Part shown: positions 1 to 6,323 of the stretch, one piece after another
Layout of the letters: each line of letters begins with the position of its first letter
Numbering within the stretch: position 1 is the first letter of the stretch
NCBI GenBank assembly: GCA_963205285.1
Contig: CAUJJQ010000278.1
Coordinates: 1 to 7,267, forward strand
From: Pseudomonadota bacterium
Lineage (GTDB): Bacteria > Pseudomonadota > Alphaproteobacteria > Sphingomonadales > Sphingomonadaceae
Reading direction: 5' to 3'
Length of the DNA: 7,267 nucleotides
The notes under the pieces: model-generated
Told to the model about the DNA's origin: nothing
Databases searched by the model: none
What the model saw: only the letters and a program-made list of their open reading frames with translations
Program-made: the position numbers and the translations under genes

Positions 1-1061
1 CGGTTGATTTCGCCAACATCGACAAGGCACCCGAAGAACGCGAACGCGGCATCACCATTTCGACCGCGCACGTCGAATATGAAACCGAATCGCGCCACTA
101 TGCGCACGTCGATTGCCCGGGCCACGCTGACTATGTGAAGAACATGATCACCGGCGCGGCGCAGATGGACGGTGCCATCCTCGTCGTTTCGGCGACCGAC
201 GGCCCGATGCCGCAGACCAAGGAACACATCCTGCTTGCCAAGCAGGTTGGCGTGCCGACGATGGTCGTCTTCCTGAACAAGGTCGATCTGGTCGATGATG
301 AAGAAATCCTCGAACTGGTCGAAATGGAAATCCGTGAAGAATTGTCGAAGCGTGATTTCGACGGCGACAATATTCCCATCATCCGTGGTTCGGCGACCTG
401 CGCGCTGTCGGGTTCGAACGAAACGCTGGGCAAGGACGCGGTTCTCGCGCTCATGGCCGCCGTCGACGCGTCGATCCCGCTGCCCGATCGTCCGCTCGAC
501 AAGCCGTTCATGATGCCGATCGAAGACGTGTTCTCGATCTCGGGTCGTGGCACCGTGGTCACCGGCCGCGTTGAAACCGGCGTTGTGAACGTTGGCGACG
601 AAGTTGAAATCGTCGGCATCAAGGACACGGTAAAGACGACCTGCACCGGCGTTGAAATGTTCCGCAAGCTGCTTGATCGCGGCGAAGCTGGCGACAACAT
701 CGGCGCGCTGTTGCGCGGCACCAAGCGTGAAGACGTGGAACGTGGTCAGGTTTTGGCCAAGCCCGGTTCGATCAAGCCGCACACCGAATTCGGTGCTGAA
801 GTCTATGTCCTGTCGAAGGACGAAGGCGGTCGCCACACCCCCTTCTTCAAAAATTATCGTCCGCAATTCTACTTCCGCACCACCGACGTCACCGGCGAAG
901 TCATCCTTCCCGATGCGGTCGAAATGGTCATGCCGGGCGACAATGTGACGATCGGCGTCAAGCTGATTGCCCCGATTGCTATGGACAGCGGCCAGCGCTT
1001 CACCATTCGTGAAGGTGGCCGGACCGTCGGCGCAGGGGTTGTCGGTTCGATCACGAAGTAA
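1..1061 (+). CDS. tuf: Elongation factor Tu, 5'-truncated by window edge
   Basis: EF-Tu is the GTPase that brings aminoacyl-tRNA to the ribosomal A site. The reading frame is already open at the window edge (first full codon at 3) and ends at TAA 1059-1061, giving 352 residues. By comparison with the E. coli protein about 44 N-terminal codons, including the P-loop, lie outside the window. Visible G-domain motifs are DCPGH (111-125, with the catalytic His), NKVD (276-287) and the G5 SAT (390-398). Domain 2 follows with [17 protein letters not shown], and domain 3 ends with [18 protein letters not shown]. The internal GTG at 135 is a Val codon inside the conserved HADYVKNM stretch, not a start. 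The full-length estimate of about 396 residues is normal for the family. Its position ahead of rpsJ fits the fused str/S10 arrangement of alphaproteobacteria. tuf is often duplicated in proteobacteria, so this may be one of two copies. Confidence 0.98.
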   Translation, partial: VDFANIDKAPEERERGITISTAHVEYETESRHYAHVDCPGHADYVKNMITGAAQMDGAILVVSATDGPMPQTKEHILLAKQVGVPTMVVFLNKVDLVDDEEILELVEMEIREELSKRDFDGDNIPIIRGSATCALSGSNETLGKDAVLALMAAVDASIPLPDRPLDKPFMMPIEDVFSISGRGTVVTGRVETGVVNVGDEVEIVGIKDTVKTTCTGVEMFRKLLDRGEAGDNIGALLRGTKREDVERGQVLAKPGSIKPHTEFGAEVYVLSKDEGGRHTPFFKNYRPQFYFRTTDVTGEVILPDAVEMVMPGDNVTIGVKLIAPIAMDSGQRFTIREGGRTVGAGVVGSITK

Positions 1062-1076
1062 TATAGGCAGCGCCGC

Positions 1077-1106
1077 ACCGCCCGATTCGCATGATTCGGG
1101 CGGTTT
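1077..1106 (+). terminator. Terminator-like hairpin after tuf
   Basis: A perfect 9-bp inverted repeat pairs ACCGCCCGA (1077-1085) with TCGGGCGGT (1096-1104). The 10-nt interior can add two more pairs and a wobble. Only TTT follows directly (1104-1106), then GGCATTT, so the U-tract is poor. It starts 16 nt after the tuf stop codon. It could be a weak or partial terminator, an attenuator or a 3'-end-stabilising stem that lowers read-through from tuf into rpsJ. The inverted repeat is seen directly; its role is inferred. Confidence 0.45.
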
Positions 1107-1163
1107 GGCATTTGCCGCAATCGCAACGGGGGCGTCGGCCAAATGGGTGACGTCGCTGGGCTT

Positions 1164-1194
1164 TTGCGGTTCGGCTCTTTCGCATCGGTATATG
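1164..1194 (+). promoter_or_regulatory. Weak candidate promoter upstream of rpsJ
   Basis: TTGCGG (1164-1169) and TATATG (1189-1194) resemble sigma-70 -35 and -10 boxes, but the 19-nt spacer is longer than the preferred 17. If used, transcription would start about 10-13 nt before the rpsJ ATG, leaving a very short leader. The 152-nt gap between tuf and rpsJ and the hairpin at 1077-1106 make a separate S10-operon promoter plausible here. The evidence is only partial consensus matching. Confidence 0.25.
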
Positions 1195-1213
1195 GGATTA
1201 TTCGGGTTACACC

Positions 1214-1525
1214 ATGGATACGCAAAACATCCGCATTCGCCTCAAGGCCTTTGACCACCGCGTCTTGGACCAGGCTACTAACGAAATTGCGGATACCGCG
1301 CGCCGTACCGGCGCTCTGATCCGTGGCCCCATCCCATTGCCGACGCGCATAGAGCGTTTCACCGTCAACCGTGGTCCGCACGTCGATAAAAAGTCGCGCG
1401 AACAGTTTGAGGTGCGCACCCACAAGCGTCTGCTCGACATCGTGCAGCCGACGCCGCAGACCGTCGATGCTTTGATGAAGCTCGACCTTGCAGCGGGTGT
1501 GAATGTGGAAATCAAGCTGGCCTGA
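1214..1525 (+). CDS. rpsJ: Small-subunit ribosomal protein uS10
   Basis: S10 is a 30S head protein; in E. coli and related bacteria it also acts as NusE, bound to NusB in transcription antitermination. The 103-residue product matches the usual family length of 102-105. It carries the family signature [20 protein letters not shown] at about residues 38-57, followed by the [16 protein letters not shown] segment that lies in the loop inserted into the 30S head. The N-terminal [19 protein letters not shown] is also typical. The ATG at 1214 is chosen because it gives the exact family N terminus. Unlike the other genes here, it has no convincing Shine-Dalgarno: the only purine-rich stretch, GGGA at 1194-1197, is too far upstream. 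The stop is TGA. An unusually long 253-nt structured gap separates it from rplC. Confidence 0.98.
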   Translation: MDTQNIRIRLKAFDHRVLDQATNEIADTARRTGALIRGPIPLPTRIERFTVNRGPHVDKKSREQFEVRTHKRLLDIVQPTPQTVDALMKLDLAAGVNVEIKLA

Positions 1526-1582
1526 GCCAGCAGCGCCCCCGCGCAAGCAGGGGCGGGCAGACACGAGCTGCCATCTGATAGC

Positions 1583-1633
1583 AAGCCGGCCCCGCCGGTG
1601 GACCTATCGGGAGATACCGCCGGGCCGCTTTTT
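1583..1633 (+). terminator. GC-rich hairpin followed by T5, possible attenuator
   Basis: AAG (1583-1585) plus CGGCCC (1587-1592) pair with GGGCCG CTT (1622-1630), with C1586 bulged. Inside, CGGT (1596-1599) pairs with ACCG (1616-1619), so the stem continues imperfectly towards the loop. A run of five T (1629-1633) overlaps the 3' foot of the stem, giving an intrinsic-terminator look. It lies inside an operon whose downstream genes must be expressed, so conditional termination (attenuation) or a plain structural stem is more likely than full termination. An alternative UUCG hairpin at 1627-1640 uses the same 3' foot. Confidence 0.35.
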
Positions 1634-1644
1634 CGAAAGCATTT

Positions 1645-1701
1645 GTCCGGGCTGCGTCCCCCGTCTCGTCGTTCCAGCAGGGACGGCATTTCAGCCCGGA
1701 C
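1645..1701 (+). promoter_or_regulatory. Long bulged stem-loop in the rpsJ-rplC spacer
   Basis: GTCCGGGCTG (1645-1654) is perfectly complementary to CAGCCCGGAC (1692-1701). Directly inside, CGTCCC (1655-1660) is complementary to GGGACG (1680-1685). The left arm is continuous, while the right arm carries a 6-nt bulge GCATTT (1686-1691). The apical loop is 19 nt. Sixteen base pairs with an asymmetric bulge suggest a real RNA fold and a possible protein-binding site. TTCAGCCC at 1690-1697 can instead pair with GGGCTGAA at 1721-1728. Confidence 0.5.
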
Positions 1702-1731
1702 GGGGCGACGTCAATTTTTTGGGCTGAACAC

Positions 1732-1756
1732 GCCCGCAGGGATGGTCTCTGCGGGC
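1732..1756 (+). promoter_or_regulatory. Hairpin just upstream of the rplC ribosome binding site
   Basis: GCCCGCAG (1732-1739) pairs perfectly with CTGCGGGC (1749-1756). GGA (1740-1742) can extend the stem with TCT (1746-1748) around a 3-nt loop, with one G-T wobble. It ends 7 nt before the GAGGAG Shine-Dalgarno (1764-1769). A stem that close to the initiation region is well placed to influence 30S loading on rplC or to insulate the site from upstream pairing. The inverted repeat is seen; the effect is inferred. Confidence 0.5.
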
Positions 1757-1778
1757 CTCTGTTGAGGAGTTTTGGGTC

Positions 1779-2372
1779 ATGCGCAGTGGCGTGATCGCAA
1801 GGAAGATGGGGATGACGCGGCTGTTCCAAGAGGATGGCCGCCATGTTCCTGTTACTGTCCTTGCTTTAGAAGGATGCCAGGTGGTTGGGCAACGCAGCGA
1901 AGATCGCGACGGTTATGTCGCGGTGCAACTGGGTGCCGGCACCGCCAAGGCGAAAAATGTCAACAAGCCGCAACGTGTCGCCTTTGGCAAGGCAGAGGTG
2001 GAACCCAAGGCGCATGTCGCCGAGTTCCGCGTCGCCGCCGATGGCTTGATCGATGTCGGCACCGTCATTTCGGCTGACCATTTCGTCGCCGGGCAAATGG
2101 TGGACGTCCAAGGGACTACGCAGGGCAAGGGTTTTGCCGGTGCAATGAAGCGCTGGGGCTTCGGCGGTATGCGCGCGACCCACGGTGTCTCCATCTCCCA
2201 CCGTGCGCATGGTTCGACCGGTCAACGGCAGGATCCGGGCAAGGTCTTCAAAAATAAGAAGATGGCCGGCCACATGGGTGCCCGCACCCGCACGCAACAA
2301 AATCTCGAAATCGTCCGCACCGATGCGGAGCGCGGCCTGCTCTTTGTAAAGGGCTCTGTCCCCGGTTCTTAG
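1779..2372 (+). CDS. rplC: Ribosomal protein uL3, interrupted by in-frame TAG
   Basis: L3 is a primary 23S rRNA-binding protein of the 50S subunit whose long loop reaches the peptidyl-transferase centre. The ATG follows a good Shine-Dalgarno GAGGAG at 1764-1769. Recognisable pieces in order are the N-terminal [13 protein letters not shown] (residues 4-16), [11 protein letters not shown] (111-121), and [13 protein letters not shown] (145-157), the loop containing the glutamine that PrmB methylates in E. coli. [12 protein letters not shown] (186-197) then runs directly into TAG at 2370-2372. In E. coli L3 the equivalent GAVPGA is followed by about a dozen more conserved residues; here these are encoded after the TAG in the same frame. 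The stop thus removes the last strand of the globular domain plus the tail, and 246 codons would be expected. The TAG is one base from AAG (Lys). Sequencing error, suppression or a recent mutation cannot be told apart here. Confidence 0.9.
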   Translation: MRSGVIARKMGMTRLFQEDGRHVPVTVLALEGCQVVGQRSEDRDGYVAVQLGAGTAKAKNVNKPQRVAFGKAEVEPKAHVAEFRVAADGLIDVGTVISADHFVAGQMVDVQGTTQGKGFAGAMKRWGFGGMRATHGVSISHRAHGSTGQRQDPGKVFKNKKMAGHMGARTRTQQNLEIVRTDAERGLLFVKGSVPGS

Positions 2373-2519
2373 GGTGCATGGCTGATCGTCAAGGATGCGG
2401 TGAAAATCGCTGCCCATGCCGACGCGCCCTATCCCACTGCGGCCAAGGCAGCAGCTGCGCCCGTCATCGAACCGGTTGTCGAAACCGTGGCTGACGCCAG
2501 CGAAGCGACGGAGGCCTAA
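2373..2519 (+). pseudogene. rplC: 3' part of rplC beyond the in-frame TAG
   Basis: The rplC frame remains open for 48 codons after the TAG and ends at TAA 2517-2519. The first codons encode GAWLIVKDAVKIA, which lines up with the C terminus of E. coli L3 (LIVKPAVKA). The rest is an alanine-, valine- and glutamate-rich tail ending in DASEATEA, of the kind seen as an L3 extension in alphaproteobacteria. Codon use matches the neighbouring genes and there is no second lesion, so the segment shows no sign of decay. It also contains the GGAGG (2510-2514) that serves rplD. If the TAG is an artefact, the true rplC is 1779-2519. I see no good internal start that would translate this part on its own. 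Confidence 0.85.
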
Positions 2520-2524
2520 GCATC

Positions 2525-3151
2525 ATGAAACTCAAGGTTCAGACGCTCGACGGCAAAGCCGCAAAGGGCGACGTCGAATTGAATGATGCGGTGTTCGGCG
2601 TTGCGCCGCGTGCCGACATCCTTCACCGCGTGGTGACGTGGCAGCTTGAAAAGCGCCGCGCCCCCGCACGGGCCACCCGCGAACGCTCAGAAGTTGCGCG
2701 CACCGGCAAGAAATGGGGCAAGCAAAAAGGTGGCGGTACTGCCCGTCACGGTGACCGCGCAGCCCCGATCTTCATCGGCGGCGGTAAGGCACATGGCGCA
2801 CGCGCCCGCACCTTTGGCCACAGCCTCAACAAGAAAGTCCGCGCAATCGGGCTGAAGATGGCTTTGTCGGCAAAGGCACAGGGTGGCAGCATCCTCATCC
2901 TCGACAATCTGGATGTCGCGGGCGGCAAGACCGCGATGCTGGCCGGTCAGCTTGAAAAGCTGGGCCTGAAGCGCGCGCTGTTCATCGACGGTGCGGCGGT
3001 CAACATCAGCTTTGCCCACGCATCGGCCAACCTCATCGGCATCAACATGCTGCCGGCGGTTGGTGCCAATGTTTATGATATTCTAAGGGCTGATACGCTG
3101 GTTCTTACCCGCGCCGGCCTCGAAGCGCTGGAGGCACGCTGCAATGGCTAA
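2525..3151 (+). CDS. rplD: Ribosomal protein uL4
   Basis: L4 is an early-assembly 50S protein with a globular domain on the ribosome surface and a long loop lining the exit tunnel. In E. coli it also represses its own S10 operon. The 208-residue length is typical (about 200-210). The basic extended loop is clear at about residues 43-92, with [20 protein letters not shown] and [20 protein letters not shown]. The globular part follows, with [26 protein letters not shown] and the C-terminal [20 protein letters not shown]. The ATG is preceded by GGAGG (2510-2514, 10-nt spacing) inside the end of the rplC frame, so termination at the rplC TAG would leave about 150 untranslated nt ahead of this gene. 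The last 8 nt overlap rplW. Confidence 0.98.
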   Translation: MKLKVQTLDGKAAKGDVELNDAVFGVAPRADILHRVVTWQLEKRRAPARATRERSEVARTGKKWGKQKGGGTARHGDRAAPIFIGGGKAHGARARTFGHSLNKKVRAIGLKMALSAKAQGGSILILDNLDVAGGKTAMLAGQLEKLGLKRALFIDGAAVNISFAHASANLIGINMLPAVGANVYDILRADTLVLTRAGLEALEARCNG

Positions 3152-3455
3152 GGCGAAGGCAACGACCGACACGCGCCACTATGATGTGGTGTTGTCTCCG
3201 GTCATCACCGAAAAATCGACGATGCTGTCGGAACATAATGCTGTCGTCTTTCGCGTGGCGAAGGATGCGACCAAGCCTGCCATCAAAGCAGCGGTCGAAG
3301 CTTTGTTCGATGTCCAAGTGACCAAGGTGAATACCCTGGTTGCCAAGGGCAAGACCAAGCGGTGGAAGGGTCGCCCCTACACCCGCAGCGACGTCAAAAA
3401 GGCCGTTGTGACGCTGGCTGAAGGCCAGTCGATCGACGTCACCTCTGGCATTTAA
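3144..3455 (+). CDS. rplW: Ribosomal protein uL23
   Basis: L23 binds 23S rRNA at the tunnel exit and is the docking site for trigger factor and the signal recognition particle. The 103-residue product has the family start [12 protein letters not shown] (about residues 15-26), [20 protein letters not shown] in the middle, and [19 protein letters not shown] followed by [17 protein letters not shown]. The ATG lies in an 8-nt overlap with the end of rplD (ATGGCTAA, 3144-3151), with GGAGG at 3130-3134 spaced 9 nt. This arrangement favours translational coupling with L4. Nothing is unusual. Confidence 0.98.
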   Translation: MAKAKATTDTRHYDVVLSPVITEKSTMLSEHNAVVFRVAKDATKPAIKAAVEALFDVQVTKVNTLVAKGKTKRWKGRPYTRSDVKKAVVTLAEGQSIDVTSGI

Positions 3456-3471
3456 GCGCGGGAAGGCGACA

Positions 3472-4308
3472 ATGGCACTTAAACATTATAATCCGACGAG
3501 CCCCGCCCGGCGCGGCCTCATCCTCGTCGATCGTTCGCACCTGTGGAAGGGCAAGCCCGTCAAGGCGCTGACCGAGGGTAAGCACAAGACAGGTGGCCGC
3601 AACAATCAGGGGCATGTGACGTCGCGCGGGATCGCAGGCGGGCACAAGCAACGTTATCGCATCATCGATTTCAAGCGTCGCAAATGGGACGTCGTGGGCA
3701 CGGTAACGCGCCTCGAATATGACCCCAACCGCACCGCTTTCATCGCGCTGGTGGAATATCCCGACGGCGAACAAGCTTATATTTTGGCGCCGCAGCGGCT
3801 CGCCGTTGGCGACAATGTCGTCGCGGGCCAGAAAGTGGACGTAAAGCCGGGCAACGCCATGTTGCTCAGCCAGATGCCGGTCGGCACGATCATCCACAAC
3901 ATCGAAATGAAGCCGGGCAAGGGCGGGCAGATTGCCCGTTCGGCAGGCACCTATGCACAATTGGTCGGTCGTGATCGCGGCATGGTCATCGTGCGTTTGG
4001 GTTCGGGCGAACAACGCTATGTGCGCGGCGATTGCATGGGCACGGTTGGCGCGGTTTCGAACCCCGACAATGGCAACCAAAATCTTGCCAAGGCTGGCCG
4101 CAACCGCTGGCTGGGTAAGCGCCCGCTGACGCGCGGCGTTGCCAAGAACCCGGTCGATCACCCGCACGGCGGCGGCGAAGGCCGCACGTCTGGCGGTCGT
4201 CATCCGGTCACCCCCTGGGGTAAGCCGACCAAGGGTGCCCGCACCCGTAACAACAAGGCAACGGATAAGTTCATCATCCGTAGCCGCCACGCCAAGAAGA
4301 AGAGGTAA
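3472..4308 (+). CDS. rplB: Ribosomal protein uL2
   Basis: L2 is a large, highly conserved 50S protein needed for subunit association and peptidyl-transferase function. It has 278 residues, the usual length (E. coli 273). The N-terminal OB-like part contains [15 protein letters not shown] (39-53) and the SH3-like part contains [20 protein letters not shown] (134-153). The C-terminal signature [12 protein letters not shown] (226-237) includes the invariant histidine close to the peptidyl-transferase centre, followed by TPWGKPTKG and the basic RSRHAKKKR tail. Residue 225, just before the signature, is Lys (AAG 4144-4146), where E. coli and many bacteria have Met. The start has GGAAGG at 3461-3466, 16 nt after rplW ends. 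Confidence 0.98.
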   Translation: MALKHYNPTSPARRGLILVDRSHLWKGKPVKALTEGKHKTGGRNNQGHVTSRGIAGGHKQRYRIIDFKRRKWDVVGTVTRLEYDPNRTAFIALVEYPDGEQAYILAPQRLAVGDNVVAGQKVDVKPGNAMLLSQMPVGTIIHNIEMKPGKGGQIARSAGTYAQLVGRDRGMVIVRLGSGEQRYVRGDCMGTVGAVSNPDNGNQNLAKAGRNRWLGKRPLTRGVAKNPVDHPHGGGEGRTSGGRHPVTPWGKPTKGARTRNNKATDKFIIRSRHAKKKR

Positions 4309-4311
4309 GCC

Positions 4312-4590
4312 ATGGCTCGCTCGGTCTGGAAGGGTCCGTTCGTTGAGCTCAGCCTGCTCAAAAAGGCTGAGGCGGCCACAGAGTCTGGTGGGCGTGCGCC
4401 GATCAAGACTTGGTCGCGTCGTTCGACGATCCTGCCGCAATTCGTTGGTCTGACGTTTAACGTCTATAATGGCCGCAAACATGTCCCCGTCTCTGTGACA
4501 GAGGATATGGTCGGTATGAAATTGGGTGAATTTGCGCCGACGCGCTTTTTCCCCGGCCATGCCGCCGATAAAAAGGGCAAGCGCAAATGA
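4312..4590 (+). CDS. rpsS: Ribosomal protein uS19
   Basis: S19 sits in the 30S head and forms a complex with S13 near the A site and the inter-subunit bridges. The product has 92 residues, as in most bacteria. Signatures are [18 protein letters not shown] at the N terminus, [20 protein letters not shown] in the centre, and [20 protein letters not shown] followed by [10 protein letters not shown]. The start lies 3 nt after the rplB stop, with a purine-rich AAGAAGAGG in the end of rplB acting as ribosome binding site. The stop TGA overlaps the next start as ATGA. Confidence 0.98.
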   Translation: MARSVWKGPFVELSLLKKAEAATESGGRAPIKTWSRRSTILPQFVGLTFNVYNGRKHVPVSVTEDMVGMKLGEFAPTRFFPGHAADKKGKRK

Positions 4591-4964
4591 GCAAGCCATC
4601 CGCTCCTCGCCGGGTCGGCGAAAAAGAAGCGCTCGCGGTTGGCACGGCCATCCGTGGCAGCGCGCAAAAGCTCAATCTGGTTGCCGCGCTTATCCGTGGT
4701 CGCCGGGTGGGTGACGCGCTGAACGTGCTCAGCTTTTCCAAGCGCGCCATGGCGGTTGACGTCAAAAAGGTGTTGGCCAGCGCCATCGCCAATGCCGAGA
4801 ATAACCATAATCTCGACGTGGATGCGCTGATCGTCAAGGAAGCCAGCGTCGGCAAGTCGTTGACCATGAAGCGTTTTCACACGCGCGGTCGCGGCAAATC
4901 GACCCGCATCATCAAACCGTTCAGCCGCATACGTATCATCGTCGAGGAAAGGGAAGAGGCATAA
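4587..4964 (+). CDS. rplV: Ribosomal protein uL22
   Basis: L22 spans the 50S subunit, with a beta-hairpin that lines the exit tunnel where macrolides act. It has 125 residues, longer than E. coli L22 (110) because of an N-terminal extension (about residues 1-15), which fits alphaproteobacteria. The core contains [20 protein letters not shown] (about 23-42), [20 protein letters not shown], and [20 protein letters not shown]. The tunnel hairpin and C-terminal strand carry [20 protein letters not shown] and end in IVEEREEA. The start shares ATGA (4587-4590) with the stop of rpsS, a standard coupling overlap. No deletion or insertion is evident in the hairpin. Confidence 0.98.
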   Translation: MSKPSAPRRVGEKEALAVGTAIRGSAQKLNLVAALIRGRRVGDALNVLSFSKRAMAVDVKKVLASAIANAENNHNLDVDALIVKEASVGKSLTMKRFHTRGRGKSTRIIKPFSRIRIIVEEREEA

Positions 4965-4965
4965 T

Positions 4966-5661
4966 ATGGGCCACAAGACCAATCCCGTCGGGCTTCGCCT
5001 GCAGGTCAACCGCACCTGGGACAGCCGCTGGTTCGCCGAACGTGGCGAATATGGGCGTATGCTGCTCGAAGATCTCAAGATCCGAAGCTTCATCGTCAAG
5101 ACGTTGCCGCAGGCCGCAATTTCCAAGGTCGTCATCGAACGCCCGGCGAAATTGTGCCGCATTTCGGTTTATGCCGCACGCCCGGGCGTGATCATCGGCA
5201 AAAAGGGTGCGGACATCGACAAGCTGAAGAAACAGCTTGCCGCGATGACCGACAGCGAAATCAGCCTGAACATCGTCGAAATCCGTAAACCCGAAGTTGA
5301 CTCGCGTCTGGTTGCACAGGGCATTGCCGATCAGCTGGAACGCCGCGTTGCTTTCCGCCGTGCGATGAAGCGTGCGGTGCAGTCGGCGATGCGTCTGGGT
5401 GCAGAGGGTATTCGTATCAACTGTGCTGGTCGTTTGGGCGGCGCGGAAATCGCGCGCACCGAATGGTATCGTGAAGGGCGCGTGCCGCTCCACACGCTGC
5501 GCGCCAATGTCGATTATGCCGAAGCCGAAGCGCACACCGCTTATGGCGTTTGCGGCATCAAAGTCTGGATCTTCAAGGGCGAAATTTTTGCCCATGATCC
5601 GATGGCCACCGACCGACTGATGCTGGAGGCGCAAACCTCTGGCGTGCGTCCGGCGCGCTAA
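4966..5661 (+). CDS. rpsC: Ribosomal protein uS3
   Basis: S3 forms part of the mRNA entry channel on the 30S head and has been linked to the helicase activity of the ribosome. The 231-residue product matches family length (E. coli 233). It begins [20 protein letters not shown], followed by [21 protein letters not shown] type II KH domain carries the loop [10 protein letters not shown] at residues 75-84. The C-terminal domain contains [20 protein letters not shown], then [20 protein letters not shown] and [14 protein letters not shown]. The ATG is 1 nt after the rplV stop, with the purine-rich GGGAAGAGG (4951-4959) just upstream. The opening residues read as typical of Sphingomonadales. Confidence 0.98.
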   Translation: MGHKTNPVGLRLQVNRTWDSRWFAERGEYGRMLLEDLKIRSFIVKTLPQAAISKVVIERPAKLCRISVYAARPGVIIGKKGADIDKLKKQLAAMTDSEISLNIVEIRKPEVDSRLVAQGIADQLERRVAFRRAMKRAVQSAMRLGAEGIRINCAGRLGGAEIARTEWYREGRVPLHTLRANVDYAEAEAHTAYGVCGIKVWIFKGEIFAHDPMATDRLMLEAQTSGVRPAR

Positions 5662-5673
5662 GGGAATAATATC

Positions 5674-6105
5674 ATGTTGCAACCAAAGCGCACCAAATTC
5701 CGCAAGGCGTTCAAGGGCCGGATCCATGGCGATGCCAAGGGTGGCACCGCGCTCAATTTCGGTTCCTATGGCCTTAAAGCCATGGAGCCGGAGCGTATCA
5801 CCGCCCGTCAGATTGAGGCGGCTCGCCGCGCAATCACCCGCCACATCAAACGTCAGGGTCGTTTGTGGATCCGCATTTTCCCCGACGTGCCGGTGTCGTC
5901 GAAACCTGCCGAAGTCCGTATGGGCAAGGGCAAGGGTTCGCCCGAATTCTGGGCTGCGCGCGTCAAGCCGGGCCGGATTTTGTTCGAACTGGACGGTATT
6001 CCCGGCCCGCTCGCTGCCGAAGCATTCAGCCGTGCAGCGATGAAACTGCCGATCAAGACAAAGGTTGTCGCGCGTCTGGGCGACACCTCGCACCTGGGGG
6101 CATAA
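5674..6105 (+). CDS. rplP: Ribosomal protein uL16
   Basis: L16 contacts the A-site tRNA elbow and organises the A site of the 50S subunit, and it joins late in assembly. It has 143 residues against 136 in E. coli; the extra length is at the C terminus. Family features are the N-terminal [16 protein letters not shown], then [20 protein letters not shown], and [33 protein letters not shown] (81-93) is the conserved loop near the peptidyl-transferase centre; its arginine is hydroxylated by RoxA in E. coli, and whether this organism does so is unknown. The start has AAGGGA at 5660-5665, spaced 8 nt and overlapping the rpsC stop. Confidence 0.98.
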   Translation: MLQPKRTKFRKAFKGRIHGDAKGGTALNFGSYGLKAMEPERITARQIEAARRAITRHIKRQGRLWIRIFPDVPVSSKPAEVRMGKGKGSPEFWAARVKPGRILFELDGIPGPLAAEAFSRAAMKLPIKTKVVARLGDTSHLGA

Positions 6106-6108
6106 GCC

Positions 6109-6312
6109 ATGGGTAAGATGACCGACGATCTGCGCCAGAAAAGCGACGATCAATTGACCGAACAAATGGGTGAGCTGAAACGCGAAGCCTTTAACCTGCG
6201 TTTTCAGGCGGCCACCGGCCAATTGGAAGCGCCTGCCCGCGTCAAGGCGGTGCGTCGCACGATTGCCCGCATCAAAACCTTGCAGGGTGAGCGCGCGCAG
6301 AGCGCCAAATAA
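6109..6312 (+). CDS. rpmC: Ribosomal protein uL29
   Basis: L29 is a small two-helix protein near the tunnel exit next to L23. The product has 67 residues (family about 60-70). The conserved core reads [18 protein letters not shown] (about 23-40) and then [16 protein letters not shown], the standard L29 signature. It starts 3 nt after rplP. A second ATG, three codons downstream at 6118, would give MTDDLRQKS. The upstream ATG is preferred because GGGGG (6096-6100) gives it a usable spacing of about 8 nt. The exact start is therefore slightly uncertain; the identity is not. Confidence 0.96.
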   Translation: MGKMTDDLRQKSDDQLTEQMGELKREAFNLRFQAATGQLEAPARVKAVRRTIARIKTLQGERAQSAK

Positions 6313-6323
6313 GGACGATATCG

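Larger units (their letters stand above)
1526..1763 (+). promoter_or_regulatory. Structured intercistronic RNA between rpsJ and rplC
   Basis: This non-coding stretch is far longer than any other spacer in the operon part of the window and is dominated by inverted repeats. The first is a small stem CGCCCC 1534-1539 with GGGGCG 1550-1555, extended by GC/GC across one mismatch and capped by GCAA. The second is a long imperfect stem, 1583-1630. The third is a 16-bp stem (1645-1660 with 1680-1685 and 1692-1701) with a 6-nt bulge. The fourth is a hairpin at 1732-1756 just ahead of the rplC ribosome binding site. Some elements are mutually exclusive (see findings). I see no credible coding frame in it. 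In E. coli the S10 operon is autoregulated by L4 binding a leader ahead of rpsJ. By analogy this could be an autogenous control element placed ahead of rplC-rplD, but which protein or signal it senses cannot be read from sequence. Confidence 0.55.

Noticed and set aside
1715..1720. T6 run after the long stem 1645-1701 as an intrinsic terminator
   Set aside because: The run begins 13 nt after the base of the stem, too far for classical intrinsic termination, and the operon genes follow directly.
1207..1844. Overlapping open frames on both strands through the rpsJ-rplC spacer
   Set aside because: None has a family-like sequence or a fitting ribosome binding site, and they run into rpsJ or rplC in other frames. 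The inverted repeats explain the region better as RNA structure.
2370..2372. Pyrrolysine insertion or a programmed read-through signal at the rplC TAG
   Set aside because: Pyrrolysine in L3 is unknown, and I could see no dedicated stem-loop or read-through context after the codon. A point change or base-calling error is simpler.
3439..4599. A 386-codon open frame on the - strand opposite rplB and rpsS
   Set aside because: Same reason: it is fully covered by L2 and S19 coding sequence and has no recognisable domain.
6118..6312. Shorter rpmC starting at the second ATG (6118)
   Set aside because: The ATG at 6109 has the better-placed purine-rich site. The product length is family-like either way, so the longer form is kept.
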